Positions 19,222 to 28,796 of a stretch of 64,000 bases of DNA are shown here, in pieces. The first letter of the stretch is position 1; each line of letters starts with the position of its first letter. Source of the stretch: Oscillospiraceae bacterium. GTDB taxonomy: Bacteria > Bacillota > Clostridia > Saccharofermentanales > Saccharofermentanaceae. Where the stretch lies: assembly GCA_015069205.1 (NCBI GenBank), contig SVIZ01000009.1, forward strand, positions 1 through 64,000, read 5' to 3'. The notes below the pieces were generated by a model that was not told where the DNA came from, did no database searches, and was given only the letters and a program-made list of their open reading frames with translations. The position numbers and the translations under genes are program-made.

Positions 19222-20424
19222 TTACTCGATGATTGTAGAAACTGTACCAGCGCCTACTGTGTGACCACCCTCACGGATAGCGAACTTAAGACCCTGCTCC
19301 ATAGCGATAGGAGTGATGAGGTCTGCTTCGATTGTTACGTGGTCACCAGGCATGCACATGTCTGTTCCCTCAGGAAGCTTGATAACGCCTGTAACGTCTG
19401 TTGTTCTGAAGTAGAACTGAGGACGATAACCAGTTACGAAGGGCTTATGACGGCCACCCTCTTCCTTTGTAAGAACGTAAACTTGGCCTGTGAACTTTGT
19501 ATGAGGAGTTGTTGTGCCGGGCTTAGCGATAACCTGACCTCTTTCAACTTCCTTACGGTCGATACCACGGAGGAGGCAGCCGATGTTGTCACCAGCCTCA
19601 GCCTGATCCATCTGCTTACGGAACATCTCGACACCTGTGATTGTTGTTGACTTAGGCTCGTCCTGGAGACCAACGATCTCTGCAGGATCACCAACCTTAA
19701 CAACACCTCTCTCAAGACGGCCGGTAGCAACTGTACCACGTCCGGAGATTGTGAATACGTCCTCAACAGGCATAAGGAAAGGCTTGTCTACAGGACGCTC
19801 AGGTGTTGCGATGTACTCGTCAACAGCCTTCATGAGCTCAACGATAGGAGCATAAACCGGATCGTTAGGATCTGTAGATGTAGACTCGAGAGCTGCAAGA
19901 GCAGAACCACGGATGATAGGTGTATCATCACCAGGGAAATCATACTGGTTGAGGAGATCACGGATGTCCATGTCTACGAGCTCGAGGAGCTCTTCGTCGT
20001 CAACCTGATCGCACTTGTTCATGAATACAACGATATAAGGAACGCCTACCTGACGAGCGAGAAGGATGTGCTCACGTGTCTGGGGCATCGGGCCGTCTGC
20101 AGCAGAAACTACGAGGATAGCACCGTCCATCTGAGCAGCACCAGTGATCATGTTCTTGATGTAGTCAGCGTGGCCAGGGCAGTCAACGTGTGCATAGTGA
20201 CGTGTCTCTGTCTCATACTCAACGTGTGCTGTGTTGATCGTGATACCACGAGCTCTCTCCTCCGGTGCGGAGTCGATGTTGCCGTAATCCTTGAACTCAG
20301 CTCCACCCTTCATAGCGAGTACCTTTGTGATAGCAGCTGTAAGAGTTGTCTTACCGTGGTCTACGTGACCAATGGTACCGATGTTTACGTGCGGCTTGCT
20401 ACGTACAAACTTTTCTCTTGCCAT
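19222..20424 (-). CDS. tuf: Translation elongation factor Tu
   Basis: 400 aa; [22 protein letters not shown] motifs; full-length EF-Tu. Confidence 0.98.
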   Translation of the reverse strand: MAREKFVRSKPHVNIGTIGHVDHGKTTLTAAITKVLAMKGGAEFKDYGNIDSAPEERARGITINTAHVEYETETRHYAHVDCPGHADYIKNMITGAAQMDGAILVVSAADGPMPQTREHILLARQVGVPYIVVFMNKCDQVDDEELLELVDMDIRDLLNQYDFPGDDTPIIRGSALAALESTSTDPNDPVYAPIVELMKAVDEYIATPERPVDKPFLMPVEDVFTISGRGTVATGRLERGVVKVGDPAEIVGLQDEPKSTTITGVEMFRKQMDQAEAGDNIGCLLRGIDRKEVERGQVIAKPGTTTPHTKFTGQVYVLTKEEGGRHKPFVTGYRPQFYFRTTDVTGVIKLPEGTDMCMPGDHVTIEADLITPIAMEQGLKFAIREGGHTVGAGTVSTIIE

Positions 20425-20583
20425 TTTAATTTCCTCCTAAGAAATTATTATTTAACTTAATTATTTACTCGCCTTGATTCAACACAGCGGTAAACACCAT
20501 TTTACAAAGTTTCTTAATTTCTTTCAAGTAAGAAACCTGAAATATGTGTGTTTCCGCGCCTTTGAATCAGGCGGTTTGGAGTC

Positions 20584-22656
20584 TTATTTCTTTAAGATGG
20601 ACTCCATGATGCTCTTCGGCGTTTCCGCGAAGTGGCTTATCTGCATTACGAACGTACCACGTCCTTGTGTTGAAGAACGGAGGTCTGTTGCGTAACCGAA
20701 CATGTTTGCGAGCGGAACCTCAGCATGTACCTGCTGTGAACCGTTCATAGGCTCGATCTCCTTGATAGCGCCACGGCGTGCATTGAGTCCGCCGATAACG
20801 TCGCCCAAGTACTCATCAGGAACCTCAACGTCTACCTTCATGATAGGCTCGAGGAGACAAGGATCACCCTTCTGCATGCCGGCCTTGAATCCCATGGATC
20901 CTGCGATCTTGAAGGCCATTTCTGAAGAGTCGACATCGTGGTAAGAACCGTCAAAAACAGTAACCTTAACGTCAACTACAGGATAGCCGCCCAAGATACC
21001 TGCCTGCATAGCTTCCTGAACACCTGCATCGATAGGAGCAATGAACTGCTTCGGGATGCAGCCGCCGACTGTAGCGTCAACGAACTCGTAACCCTTACCG
21101 GGCTCCTGGGGCTCAAGTCTGAGCCAGCAGTCACCGTACTGACCGTGACCACCGGACTGACGTACGAACTTACCCTGAGCTTCAACAGTTCTTCTGATCG
21201 TCTCTTTGTAGGATACCTGAGGTGCGCCTACATTAGCCTCAACCTTGAACTCACGGAAAAGACGGTCAACGATGATATCGAGGTGAAGCTCACCCATACC
21301 TGCGATGATTGTCTGTCCTGTTTCCTGGTTGGTATATGTACGGAACGTCGGGTCTTCTTCTGCGAGCTTCTGGAGAGCGATAAGCATCTTCTCCTGTGAA
21401 GCACGGCTCTTAGGTTCGATAGCAACCTCGATAACCGGCTCAGGGAACTCCATGGACTCGAGGATGATAGGATGATCCTCATCGCAGAGTGTATTACCTG
21501 TAGTTGTATCCTTCAGACCGATAGCAGCTGCGATGTCGCCGGAGAATACTTCTGTGATCTCCTTACGCTCGTTAGCGTGCATCTGAACGATACGTCCGAT
21601 ACGCTCCTTCTTGTTCTTAGATGAGTTAAGAACATAAGATCCTGCTTCCATAACACCGGAATAAACTCTGAAGAAGCAGAGCTTACCGACGAACGGGTCA
21701 GTAGCGATCTTGAATGCGAGAGCTGAGAAAGGCGCTTCATCAGAAGAAGGTCTCTCTTCTTCCTCGTCTGTCTCAGGGTTAACACCCTTGATTGCGGGAA
21801 CGTCGAGAGGTGAGGGCATGTAGTCAACGATAGCGTCGAGCAACATCTGTACGCCCTTGTTTCTCAAAGAAGTACCGCAGCAAACGGGGATGAGCTTGCA
21901 TGAGCAGCAAGCCTTACGGAGAGCAGCCTTGAGCTCTTCATTGGAGATCTCCTCACCTTCGAGGTACTTCTCTGTGAGCTCGTCGTCGGTCTCGCAGATA
22001 AGCTCGACCATCTCTTCTCTCTTAGCCTTAATGAAATCGACCATATCAGCAGGAACCTCGCGGTCCTCATACTGCATACCGTCTTCTGAAGTGTAAACCT
22101 CAGCACGGAGAGTAATAAGGTCGATAATGCCCTGGAAGTTGTCTTCCTTACCGATAGGGTACTGGATGGCAACAGGGACATTCTTAAGTCTGTCACGGAT
22201 CATCTCGCAAACATGTTCAAAGTTTGCACCGATGATGTCCATCTTGTTGACGAAAACCATTCTCGGAACACCGTAGTGCTCAGCCTGTCTCCAAACTGTT
22301 TCCGTCTGCGGCTCAACGCCGCCTCTTGCAGACATAACCGTAACGGCACCGTCGAGTACACGGAGTGAACGCTCAACTTCTACTGTGAAGTCAACGTGTC
22401 CGGGAGTGTCGATGATGTTGATTCTGTGGCCCTTCCAGGGAGCTGTTGTAGCTGCGGAGGTAATTGTGATACCTCTCTCCTGCTCCTGAACCATCCAGTC
22501 CATGGTAGCAGCACCTTCGTGAACCTCACCCATCTTACGGTTAACACCTGAGTAATAAAGAATTCTCTCGGTTGTTGTTGTCTTACCGGCGTCGATATGA
22601 GCCATAATACCGATGTTTCTGGTCTTCTCAAGCGGATATGCTCTTGTTGTAGCCAT
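20584..22656 (-). CDS. fusA: Translation elongation factor G
   Basis: 690 aa; [36 protein letters not shown]. Confidence 0.98.
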   Translation of the reverse strand: MATTRAYPLEKTRNIGIMAHIDAGKTTTTERILYYSGVNRKMGEVHEGAATMDWMVQEQERGITITSAATTAPWKGHRINIIDTPGHVDFTVEVERSLRVLDGAVTVMSARGGVEPQTETVWRQAEHYGVPRMVFVNKMDIIGANFEHVCEMIRDRLKNVPVAIQYPIGKEDNFQGIIDLITLRAEVYTSEDGMQYEDREVPADMVDFIKAKREEMVELICETDDELTEKYLEGEEISNEELKAALRKACCSCKLIPVCCGTSLRNKGVQMLLDAIVDYMPSPLDVPAIKGVNPETDEEEERPSSDEAPFSALAFKIATDPFVGKLCFFRVYSGVMEAGSYVLNSSKNKKERIGRIVQMHANERKEITEVFSGDIAAAIGLKDTTTGNTLCDEDHPIILESMEFPEPVIEVAIEPKSRASQEKMLIALQKLAEEDPTFRTYTNQETGQTIIAGMGELHLDIIVDRLFREFKVEANVGAPQVSYKETIRRTVEAQGKFVRQSGGHGQYGDCWLRLEPQEPGKGYEFVDATVGGCIPKQFIAPIDAGVQEAMQAGILGGYPVVDVKVTVFDGSYHDVDSSEMAFKIAGSMGFKAGMQKGDPCLLEPIMKVDVEVPDEYLGDVIGGLNARRGAIKEIEPMNGSQQVHAEVPLANMFGYATDLRSSTQGRGTFVMQISHFAETPKSIMESILKK

Positions 22657-22685
22657 TAGTATTAATGTCCTTTCTTAACCGGTGA

Positions 22686-23156
22686 TTAACGATTGAAATG
22701 TGCGAAAGCCTTGTTAGCTTCAGCCATTCTGTGCATTTCTTCTTTTCTCTTGAATGCTCCGCCAGTCTCGTTTGCTGCATCCATAAGTTCAGCAGCAAGA
22801 CGCTCCTTCATGGTGCGCTCAGATCTGTTTCTCGAGTACTGAACTATCCAACGAAGTCCGAGTGTCTGTCTTCTCTCGGGCTTAACATCCATAGGGATCT
22901 GATAGTTAGCACCGCCTACACGGCGAGCCTTACACTCGAGGGTGGGCATTACGTTTGCAAGAGCCTTTCTGAATACTTCGAGGGGCTCTTCATTTGTGCG
23001 CTCTTTGATGATGTCGAAGGCGCCGTATGTAATTTTTTGAGCTACGCCCTTCTTGCCGTCCAGCATGATGTTGTTGATAAGCTTACTTACTACAACGTCA
23101 TTGTAGACAGGATCAGGAAGAACCGTTCTCTTGGGTGTATTGCCTTTTCTTGGCAC
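22686..23156 (-). CDS. rpsG: 30S ribosomal protein S7
   Basis: 156 aa; [31 protein letters not shown]. Confidence 0.98.
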   Translation of the reverse strand: MPRKGNTPKRTVLPDPVYNDVVVSKLINNIMLDGKKGVAQKITYGAFDIIKERTNEEPLEVFRKALANVMPTLECKARRVGGANYQIPMDVKPERRQTLGLRWIVQYSRNRSERTMKERLAAELMDAANETGGAFKRKEEMHRMAEANKAFAHFNR

Positions 23157-23335
23157 TTTGCTTCCCTCCTAACATGATTATCAAAATTTTACTTTCTAAA
23201 ACTTGAAACCATAGGTACTCACGTTTCAGTTTGTTCTTGTGGACCGTGTTAAGTGTTTCAGTCAGGCAATGTCCATATATGAACAATGTACTGATCACTT
23301 ATGTCCAACCCCAGCGCGAAAAATCTCACGCGGGA

Positions 23336-23764
23336 TTACTTCTTAACCTTAGCAGCCTTCGGCTTCTTAGCGCCGTACTTAGATCTGCCCTGCTGGCGAT
23401 CTGCGACACCTGCTGTATCAAGGGTACCTCTTACGATGTGGTAACGAACACCAGGGAGGTCCTTAACACGTCCGCCTCTGATGAGAACAACAGAGTGCTC
23501 CTGAAGGTTGTGTCCGATTCCCGGAATGTAGGCTGTAACCTCGTAGCCGTTTGTAAGTCTTACACGGGCAACCTTACGAAGCGCTGAGTTAGGCTTCTTA
23601 GGTGTTGTCGTCTTAACAACTGTGCAAACACCACGCTTTTGAGGTGAGTCTAAATCGGTCTGCTTGTTTCTGATCGTGTTCATAGAGAACTGCAGAGCCG
23701 GGCTGGCAGACTTGTATGTCTTGGACTGTCTGCCGGACTTAACCAATTGATTGAACGTTGGCAT
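23336..23764 (-). CDS. rpsL: 30S ribosomal protein S12
   Basis: Start at [13 protein letters not shown] (CAT at 23762-23764); [29 protein letters not shown]-type motifs. Confidence 0.98.
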   Translation of the reverse strand: MPTFNQLVKSGRQSKTYKSASPALQFSMNTIRNKQTDLDSPQKRGVCTVVKTTTPKKPNSALRKVARVRLTNGYEVTAYIPGIGHNLQEHSVVLIRGGRVKDLPGVRYHIVRGTLDTAGVADRQQGRSKYGAKKPKAAKVKK

Positions 23765-24035
23765 CAATACATCTCCTTTCTTAATTTTTCGCGCAAATAA
23801 GGGCACAAAGTCCCCTTTGCGAGCAATTAAGTATACACCCGTGTTTTGGGAATGTAAACCGCCAATTTCAAAGGCTTTACCCGAAGCCTGAAGAACCTCT
23901 TTTCGCGAGGTCTCATAATTATACTGAAAAAGCATAAAAATTTGACTTGCAAACCCAAAATTTAATATTCACTTATTCGGGCAAACCCTATATACTTACT
24001 AAGGTTATTTTTTAATTACAAGGAGTGTGACTTCA

Positions 24036-25421
24036 ATGAAAGTAAAAATCACAGAAACCGTGCTGCGTGACTCTCAGCAGTCTCTCATCGCAACACGTAT
24101 GCCTTTCTCGGATTTCGAGGGCATCCTTGAGACTTTGGACAATGCCGGCTACTACTCACTCGAGTGCTGGGGCGGCGCTACATTCGATTCATGTCTCAGA
24201 TACTTGGACGAAGATCCGTGGGAAAGACTCAGAAAGATCAAGGCTGTCTGCAAAAAGACTCCTCTCCAGATGCTCATCCGCGGTCAGAACATCCTCGGAT
24301 ACAAGCACTATCCCGATGACGTCGTCAGACTCTTCTGCCGCAAGGCTGCAGAGAACGGTATGGATATCTTCCGTATCTTCGACGCCCTCAATGATTTCAG
24401 AAACATTGAAGTCTGCATTGACGAGGTAAAGAAGTGCGGCAAGCATGCACAGGGCTGCATCTGCTACACTACTTCACCTGTTCATACAATCGAGAAGTAC
24501 GTTGAAATGTGCAAAGAGCTTGAGAGCATGGGCGTTGACTCCATCGCTATCAAGGACATGGCAGGTATCTGCTCTCCTAAGGAAGCTTACGATCTCGTAA
24601 AGGCTATCAAGGACGCAAAGATCTCCGTACCTCTCTTCTTCCACACACACCACACAACAGGCATGGGCCCCATGACACTCATGAAGGCTATCGAAGCCGG
24701 TGTTGACGGAATTGACTGCGCTATCTCCACAATGGCAGGCGGAACATCACAGCCTGCAACAGAGACAATGGCTTACGCAATGGGCCAGTTCGGTTACGAT
24801 TCAGGTCTCGATATGAACAAGCTCAAGGAGATCGCTGATTTCTTCGTACCCGTAAGAAAGAAGTTCCTCGACAACGGAACACTCAATCCTACAGTCATGG
24901 GCATCAAGGCTGACATCCTCAAGTATCAGGTTCCGGGCGGAATGCTCTCCAACATGATCGCTAACCTCAAGGATATGCACGCTCTCGACAAGTTCGACGA
25001 AGCTCTTGCTGAGATCCCTGCAGTACGTAAGGACATGGGTTATCCCCCGCTCGTTACACCTCTCTCACAGATGGTCGGTAACCAGGCAGTCCAGAACGTT
25101 CTCTTAGGCGAGAGATACAAGAACATCTCCAAGGAGATCAAGGCTTACCTCAGAGGCGAGTACGGCAGAGCACCGGGCGAAGTTAACCAGGAACTCATCG
25201 ACAGATGCTGGAAGCCTGAAGAACTCGTTCAGGGCAGATATGCTGATTCACTTGAGCCTGTTTTCGAGAAGACAAAGAAAGAGCTTGGCGACAAGGCAAG
25301 ATCTGACGAGGATGTCCTCTCCTATATTGCTTTCCCTCAGGTAGCAGAAAAGTTCTTTGCTGCACGTGAAGAGAAAGAATCCAACACAGTTAACTACACC
25401 ATCGAAAAGAAGGAGGATTGA
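24036..25421 (+). CDS. oadA: Oxaloacetate decarboxylase alpha (carboxyltransferase) subunit, without fused BCCP
   Basis: MKVKITETVLRDSQQSLIATRM; start ATG 24036 after AGGAG; followed by gamma-like, BCCP and beta subunits. Confidence 0.92.
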   Translation: MKVKITETVLRDSQQSLIATRMPFSDFEGILETLDNAGYYSLECWGGATFDSCLRYLDEDPWERLRKIKAVCKKTPLQMLIRGQNILGYKHYPDDVVRLFCRKAAENGMDIFRIFDALNDFRNIEVCIDEVKKCGKHAQGCICYTTSPVHTIEKYVEMCKELESMGVDSIAIKDMAGICSPKEAYDLVKAIKDAKISVPLFFHTHHTTGMGPMTLMKAIEAGVDGIDCAISTMAGGTSQPATETMAYAMGQFGYDSGLDMNKLKEIADFFVPVRKKFLDNGTLNPTVMGIKADILKYQVPGGMLSNMIANLKDMHALDKFDEALAEIPAVRKDMGYPPLVTPLSQMVGNQAVQNVLLGERYKNISKEIKAYLRGEYGRAPGEVNQELIDRCWKPEELVQGRYADSLEPVFEKTKKELGDKARSDEDVLSYIAFPQVAEKFFAAREEKESNTVNYTIEKKED

Positions 25422-25807
25422 TTATGAATCCTGTTGTTCAGTTGGTTGTAGAGCGCGGACAGCACCTCACTACTGCTGAGATGTTAATGAATGCCGGAAT
25501 CGTTATTCTTGTAGTATTCGTCGTTCTCCTGCTTATGTACATCCTGATCTCGATTTCAGGTAAGATCATCCAGGCTATCGCAAAGATCGGCTCAAAGGAA
25601 GAGCCCGCAAAGGCACCTGCTGCTCCTGCCGCTGCACCCGCAGCTGCTGCCGCAGCTTCCGAGGAAGTATTCTCCTCCGGATCCTTGAAACTCAAGAATT
25701 GTGATGAGAAGACCGCTGCCATGATCATGGCAATCGTAGCAGATGACTCCGGAATACCGCTCGAAGAGCTCGTATTCAAGTCAATCAAACTCGTCGAAAA
25801 GAATTAA
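25418..25807 (+). CDS. Na+-pump decarboxylase gamma (OadG-like) subunit
   Basis: 129 aa; single TM helix then Ala/Pro linker; ATGA overlap with oadA; position in operon. Confidence 0.8.
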   Translation: MIMNPVVQLVVERGQHLTTAEMLMNAGIVILVVFVVLLLMYILISISGKIIQAIAKIGSKEEPAKAPAAPAAAPAAAAAASEEVFSSGSLKLKNCDEKTAAMIMAIVADDSGIPLEELVFKSIKLVEKN

Positions 25808-25822
25808 AGGAGACTGTCCACC

Positions 25823-26221
25823 ATGATATACAACGTAACAATTAACGATAAAGTTTATGAGGTAGAAGTTGAGAAAGGCAAAGCTAATCTCATCAAGACA
25901 ACAGCAGTTGTAGCTGCACCCGCTGCTGCTCCCGCTGCCGCTCCTGCCGCTGCACCCGCTGCTGCTCCTGCACCTGCAGCCGCACCCGCTGCCGCTGCTG
26001 CAGCAGGCACAACACCTGTTAACTCACCTATGCCCGGTACGATCCTTGACGTTAAGGTTTCTGTCGGTCAGGCAGTTAAGGAAGGTGATCTCGTATGCAT
26101 CCTCGAAGCTATGAAGATGGAAAATGAGATCTATGCTCCTTGCGCAGGTTCGATCGCTCAGGTTCTCGTAACAAAGGGCCAGTCAGTAGATACCGGCACT
26201 CCCTTGGTATCGATTTCTTAA
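25823..26221 (+). CDS. Biotin carboxyl carrier protein subunit
   Basis: 132 aa; Ala/Pro linker and biotinylation motif LEAMKMEN. Confidence 0.93.
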   Translation: MIYNVTINDKVYEVEVEKGKANLIKTTAVVAAPAAAPAAAPAAAPAAAPAPAAAPAAAAAAGTTPVNSPMPGTILDVKVSVGQAVKEGDLVCILEAMKMENEIYAPCAGSIAQVLVTKGQSVDTGTPLVSIS

Positions 26222-26238
26222 TCAGGGGGTAACCGGTA

Positions 26239-27435
26239 ATGATCGAAGTATTTAAAAATCTGTGGGAGACCTCAGGTATTGCCGCAATGACGTGGCAGCA
26301 GGGCGTGATGATCCTCGTCTCGTTCATCCTGTTCTATCTCGCAATCAAAAAGCAGTATGAGCCTTTGCTCTTACTCCCTATCGCATTCGGTATGCTCCTT
26401 ACAAATCTCCCCTGGCCCGGCGGCGGAATCTTCCACCCCGAATGGTTTGAGGGTGATATCAACTGGGCTGCATTAGGCGGCGGTTATCACGATCCCGCTA
26501 CAGGCACCCACATCGATCCGGGTCTTTTCGACTTCCTGTACATCGGCGTTAAGATGGATATCTTCCCCTGCCTCATCTTCATGGCAGTAGGCGCTATGAC
26601 AGACTTCGGACCCTTGATCTCAAGACCTTCGTCCTTCTTCATGGGTGCAGGCGCTCAGTTCGGTATCTCCTTTGCTTTCGTAGTAGCTTGCCTCCTCGGA
26701 TTCGATCCTCAGGGTGCTGCTTCCATCGGAATCATCGGCGGTGCAGACGGCCCGACGGCTATCTACCTTACATCCAAGCTCGCTCCTGAGCTCCTCGGTG
26801 CTATCGCAATCGCAGCATATTCATACATGGCGCTCATCCCTATGATCCAGCCGCCTATTATGAAGCTCCTTACAACAAAGAAGATGCGTCAGGTAAAGAT
26901 GGAGCAGACAAGACCTGTATCCAAGGCCGAGAAGATCTGCTTCCCTATCATCGTAACTGTTGTATGCGTTCTCATCCTTCCTTCTGTTGCGCCTCTCCTT
27001 GGCTGCCTCATGCTCGGTAACCTCTTCAGAGAATCAGGTGTTACAGACCGTCTCTCAGACACAGCTCAGAACGCAATGTGCAACATCGTAACTATCATGC
27101 TCGGCACATCAGTAGGTGCTACAGCAGTCGGCGCTAACTTCCTTAAGCTCGAGACAGTTAAGATCATCATCATCGGTCTTTGTGCTTTCGCCTTCGCTAC
27201 GGTCGGCGGACTCCTCATCGGCGACATCATGTACTTCCTTTCAAAGGGAAAGATCAACCCGCTCATCGGCGCAGCAGGCGTTTCTGCCGTTCCTATGGCA
27301 GCACGTGTTGCTTCCAAGGTCGGCCAGAAGGAGAATCCTTCCAACTTCCTGCTCATGCACGCCATGGGTCCGAACGTTGCAGGCGTTATCGGTTCAGCAG
27401 TTGCTGCAGGTATCCTGCTCACACTCTTCGGTTAA
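26239..27435 (+). CDS. oadB: Na+-transporting oxaloacetate decarboxylase beta subunit
   Basis: 398 aa polytopic; GIIGGADGPTAIYLTSKLAPELLGAIAIAAYSYMALIP. Confidence 0.95.
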   Translation: MIEVFKNLWETSGIAAMTWQQGVMILVSFILFYLAIKKQYEPLLLLPIAFGMLLTNLPWPGGGIFHPEWFEGDINWAALGGGYHDPATGTHIDPGLFDFLYIGVKMDIFPCLIFMAVGAMTDFGPLISRPSSFFMGAGAQFGISFAFVVACLLGFDPQGAASIGIIGGADGPTAIYLTSKLAPELLGAIAIAAYSYMALIPMIQPPIMKLLTTKKMRQVKMEQTRPVSKAEKICFPIIVTVVCVLILPSVAPLLGCLMLGNLFRESGVTDRLSDTAQNAMCNIVTIMLGTSVGATAVGANFLKLETVKIIIIGLCAFAFATVGGLLIGDIMYFLSKGKINPLIGAAGVSAVPMAARVASKVGQKENPSNFLLMHAMGPNVAGVIGSAVAAGILLTLFG

Positions 27436-27461
27436 TAAGAGTTGTAATTAAATAACCTATA

Positions 27462-27488
27462 GGGGCTGTCTCATGAGGCAGCCTCTTT
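27462..27488 (+). terminator. Terminator of oad operon
   Basis: GGCTGtCTCATGAGgCAGCC followed by TCTTTT. Confidence 0.75.
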
Positions 27489-27595
27489 TAGTTTCCGGGA
27501 ATTAAGTTGAGACTTATCACCTTAATGTATATATTTATTTGTTTTTATCTTTACTCTGAAACGGCCCTGATTTTCGAGATTTCAGGCGATTTTCC

Positions 27596-27622
27596 TTGTC
27601 GGGTTTTGTCGGTATTTGTCGG
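27596..27622. promoter_or_regulatory. Three direct TTGTCGG repeats with exact 10-bp period
   Basis: TTGTCGG at 27596, 27606, 27616, ending 35 bp before the ATG at 27657. Confidence 0.55.
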
Positions 27623-27656
27623 TTGTTTTCGCGGGAATATCTTTCATAATCAAGGC

Positions 27657-28439
27657 ATGAATATAACGGATAAATACATCCCCAGAGAATACCTTTCTCT
27701 CAAAATCAATTACTGCAGACAACGGTTGGAACAGTTGCCTAAAATTTCTTTGGTTGAACATAAAATAAGAGGTGACTCCAAAAAAATAATAAAGATTGAT
27801 GAGCACAAATACTTCGTAAACTCCCAATTCGGCAAAGAGTATTATGACATTTTCCGAGAACGTGAAGAGCTGGAAAAGCAACTGCTAATCTACGAAGCAA
27901 TCTGGAATATCAATTTTAATGGCTCACCTCTATCAGAATGCGTCCCTCGCAAGGTTAAACGGTATCTTTCAATTACCCCATACCAACAGACTGTTATGGA
28001 TAAATCCTTTTTCGACAGCCTCAAGAACGATGACAATACTAAATACAAAAAGTACAAAAGCAATTTCTTTAATGGCATCTATTACAGGTCAGCTGCCGAA
28101 CGTGATATTGCGATCTTCTATACCGAAATGGGAATACCGTTTAAATACGAGCCTTCAATAACTATTGCCGGATTAGTCAAACCCATTAATCCTGATTTTG
28201 CTTTATACATAAAGGAACTCGATTCCTGCAAATTTCATGAGCATTTGGGAATGAAAGAATATGCCGATTATCTCAGGGATACTAAGATCAAATATACCAA
28301 TTATCTTGGGGCGGGATTAATTCCTGATATGGATATCATTTTCACCCAAGATAAGGACGAGGCCCCCTTTGATATCAGGTACCTGGCAGCCAAACTTAAC
28401 AGTGCCGTGTATGGGTCAATAATCTGCAGGGATCCGTAA
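27657..28439 (+). CDS. PD-(D/E)XK-like nuclease-fold protein (orphan, paralogue of 5721-6509)
   Basis: Start taken at MNITDKYIPREYL; YYRSAAERDIAIFYTEMGIPFKYE ... NPDFA ... FHEHLG aligns with RSKSE...PDF...HEHCG of the first copy, with matching spacing and C-terminal Y..AG..FT...P.DIR. Confidence 0.65.
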   Translation: MNITDKYIPREYLSLKINYCRQRLEQLPKISLVEHKIRGDSKKIIKIDEHKYFVNSQFGKEYYDIFREREELEKQLLIYEAIWNINFNGSPLSECVPRKVKRYLSITPYQQTVMDKSFFDSLKNDDNTKYKKYKSNFFNGIYYRSAAERDIAIFYTEMGIPFKYEPSITIAGLVKPINPDFALYIKELDSCKFHEHLGMKEYADYLRDTKIKYTNYLGAGLIPDMDIIFTQDKDEAPFDIRYLAAKLNSAVYGSIICRDP

Positions 28440-28456
28440 GTGACATAGCTAATTGG

Positions 28457-28570
28457 TTGTCGACGAAATGTCGACGGAGATGGCACTTTTCATCGACAAA
28501 ATATTCAAATCGGGGCTGATTTGACGAGACTGTTGACGATTTTTCTTGATTTCGTCGACAAATCGTCGAC
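28457..28570. repeat. Inverted repeat and paired GTCGAC sites downstream of nuclease-like gene
   Basis: TTGTCGACGAAAT (28457-28469) and its perfect inverse ATTTCGTCGACAA (28549-28561); GTCGAC at 28459, 28470, 28554, 28565 (two 11-bp spaced pairs). Confidence 0.7.
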
Positions 28571-28725
28571 AGTATCTCCGATAATGTGAAAAAGGCATCT
28601 CCCGTTTCTGACACAGCGAAAACAGGGGCACCTGGCACCGCGAAAGTAAGTCATTTCACCCCGAAAGTAACCCTTTCCCAACGCGAAAACGCCTCGCCGC
28701 CGCAAACACTACCCAAAACGCAAAA

Positions 28726-28755
28726 GCCCCTCCGGAGGAGATCCTCCGAAGGGGC
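28726..28755 (-). terminator. Terminator of SPFH gene (possibly bidirectional)
   Basis: GCCCCTCCGGAGgagatcCTCCGAAGGGGC followed on the minus strand by TTTTG. Confidence 0.75.
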
Positions 28756-28796
28756 AGGTTTGTTAATCAGTTACAGCAACTAATCACAGCTTGTAA

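Noticed and set aside
19174-21399. Long antisense ORFs over tuf and fusA
   Set aside because: Artefacts of strong codon bias in translation genes; no RBS or recognisable domains.
23336-23764. Resistance-type change in S12
   Set aside because: The [10 protein letters not shown] segment appears normal; nothing to report.
25900-26010. Ala/Pro codon repeat in the BCCP subunit
   Set aside because: Ordinary flexible linker of biotin carrier subunits.
27507-27656. Upstream in-frame extension of nuclease copy 2 (MRLITLMYIF...)
   Set aside because: Overlaps the TTGTCGG array and lacks similarity to copy 1; start at 27657 preferred.
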